From Ophiura sarsii (taxonomy: Eukaryota; Echinodermata; Ophiuroidea; Amphilepidida; Ophiuridae), in the NCBI GenBank assembly GCA_035610835.1, contig CM069441.1, positions 85,786,677 through 85,850,676 of the forward strand: DNA of 64,000 nt, read 5' to 3'. The notes below the pieces were generated by a model. It searched no databases and had not been told where the DNA came from. It worked only from the letters and a program-made list of their open reading frames with translations. The translations under genes were made by a program, and so were the position numbers. Shown here one piece after another: positions 63,883 to 64,000 of this stretch (its first letter is position 1; every line of letters starts with the position of its first letter).

Positions 63883-64000
63883 TTGACGTTGACGTTGACG
63901 TTGACGTTGACGTTGACGTGATGTGATGTGATGTGATGTGATGTGGCGTGACGTGACGTGACGTGATGTGATGTGATGTGATGTGATGTGATGTGATGTG
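63684..64000. repeat. Compound microsatellite at the window end
   Basis: (GATGTT)n gives way at about 63808 to GACGTT, then (GACGAT)n, (GACGTT)n and finally the pentamer (GTGAT)n, with some GTGAC, to the last base. The Asp-Val and Met-Leu reading frames in it are artefacts. Confidence 0.97.

Noticed and set aside
63666..63926. Asp-Val and Met-Leu repeat open frames
   Set aside because: Products of the GATGTT/GACGTT microsatellite.

Overview
The window looks like intron-rich, AT-rich genomic DNA of a marine invertebrate, most likely a deuterostome (hemichordate, echinoderm or lancelet). The evidence is spliced GABA-B-type receptor genes with GT-AG introns, C-type lectin domain (CTLD) exons, CR1/jockey-like LINE remnants, a Penelope-like GIY-YIG fragment, mariner relics, and very many foldback MITEs and minisatellites. 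The species is not determined, and no bacterial or viral genes are seen.

The protein-coding content I can support is one pair of paralogous genes arranged tail to tail. Copy A is on the + strand, 18 exons from 5940 to 30175, about 870 residues seen. Copy B is on the - strand, 17 exons from 63445 down to 35894, about 849 residues seen. Both lack their first exons (signal peptide and start of the Venus-flytrap lobe 1); for B these lie beyond base 64000, and for A they are not recognisable in the first 5.9 kb. Each encodes a Venus-flytrap ligand-binding domain (VFT) of GABA-B receptor type, a seven-helix membrane domain and a C-terminal tail with a coiled coil.

The striking feature is a complete C-type lectin domain, encoded by two exons, placed inside the last strands of the VFT between the strand ending in a (R/V)xEQ(F/L) motif and the strand that begins the exit to the membrane linker. 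The lectin module is bounded by phase-1 introns on both sides and carries an internal phase-2 intron, the pattern expected of exon shuffling. The same junctions occur in both copies, so the domain was captured before the duplication. By hand alignment the helix-3 exon is 34/36 identical between copies and the helix 6-7 exon about 46/63, but a VFT exon only about 44/88 and the first lectin exon about 16/65: signalling parts are conserved while sensor parts diverge. An acidic residue that contacts GABA in GABBR1 is replaced in both.

Layout: 1-5.9 kb is a mosaic of LINE remnants and foldback elements. 5.9-30.2 kb is copy A, its introns filled with MITEs (several with TTAA target duplications), a CACTG-ended element holding a palindromic minisatellite, a 50-60 bp satellite and tRNA-like SINE pieces. 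30.2-35.9 kb is the intergenic tail-to-tail spacer with a minisatellite and hairpin elements. 35.9-63.4 kb is copy B, its introns holding a Penelope-like fragment, a long (CAA)n run, mariner-like TIR elements and a nearly 4 kb repeat array (56.8-60.6 kb) very rich in nuclear-receptor-like AGGTCA half-sites. The window ends in a compound microsatellite.
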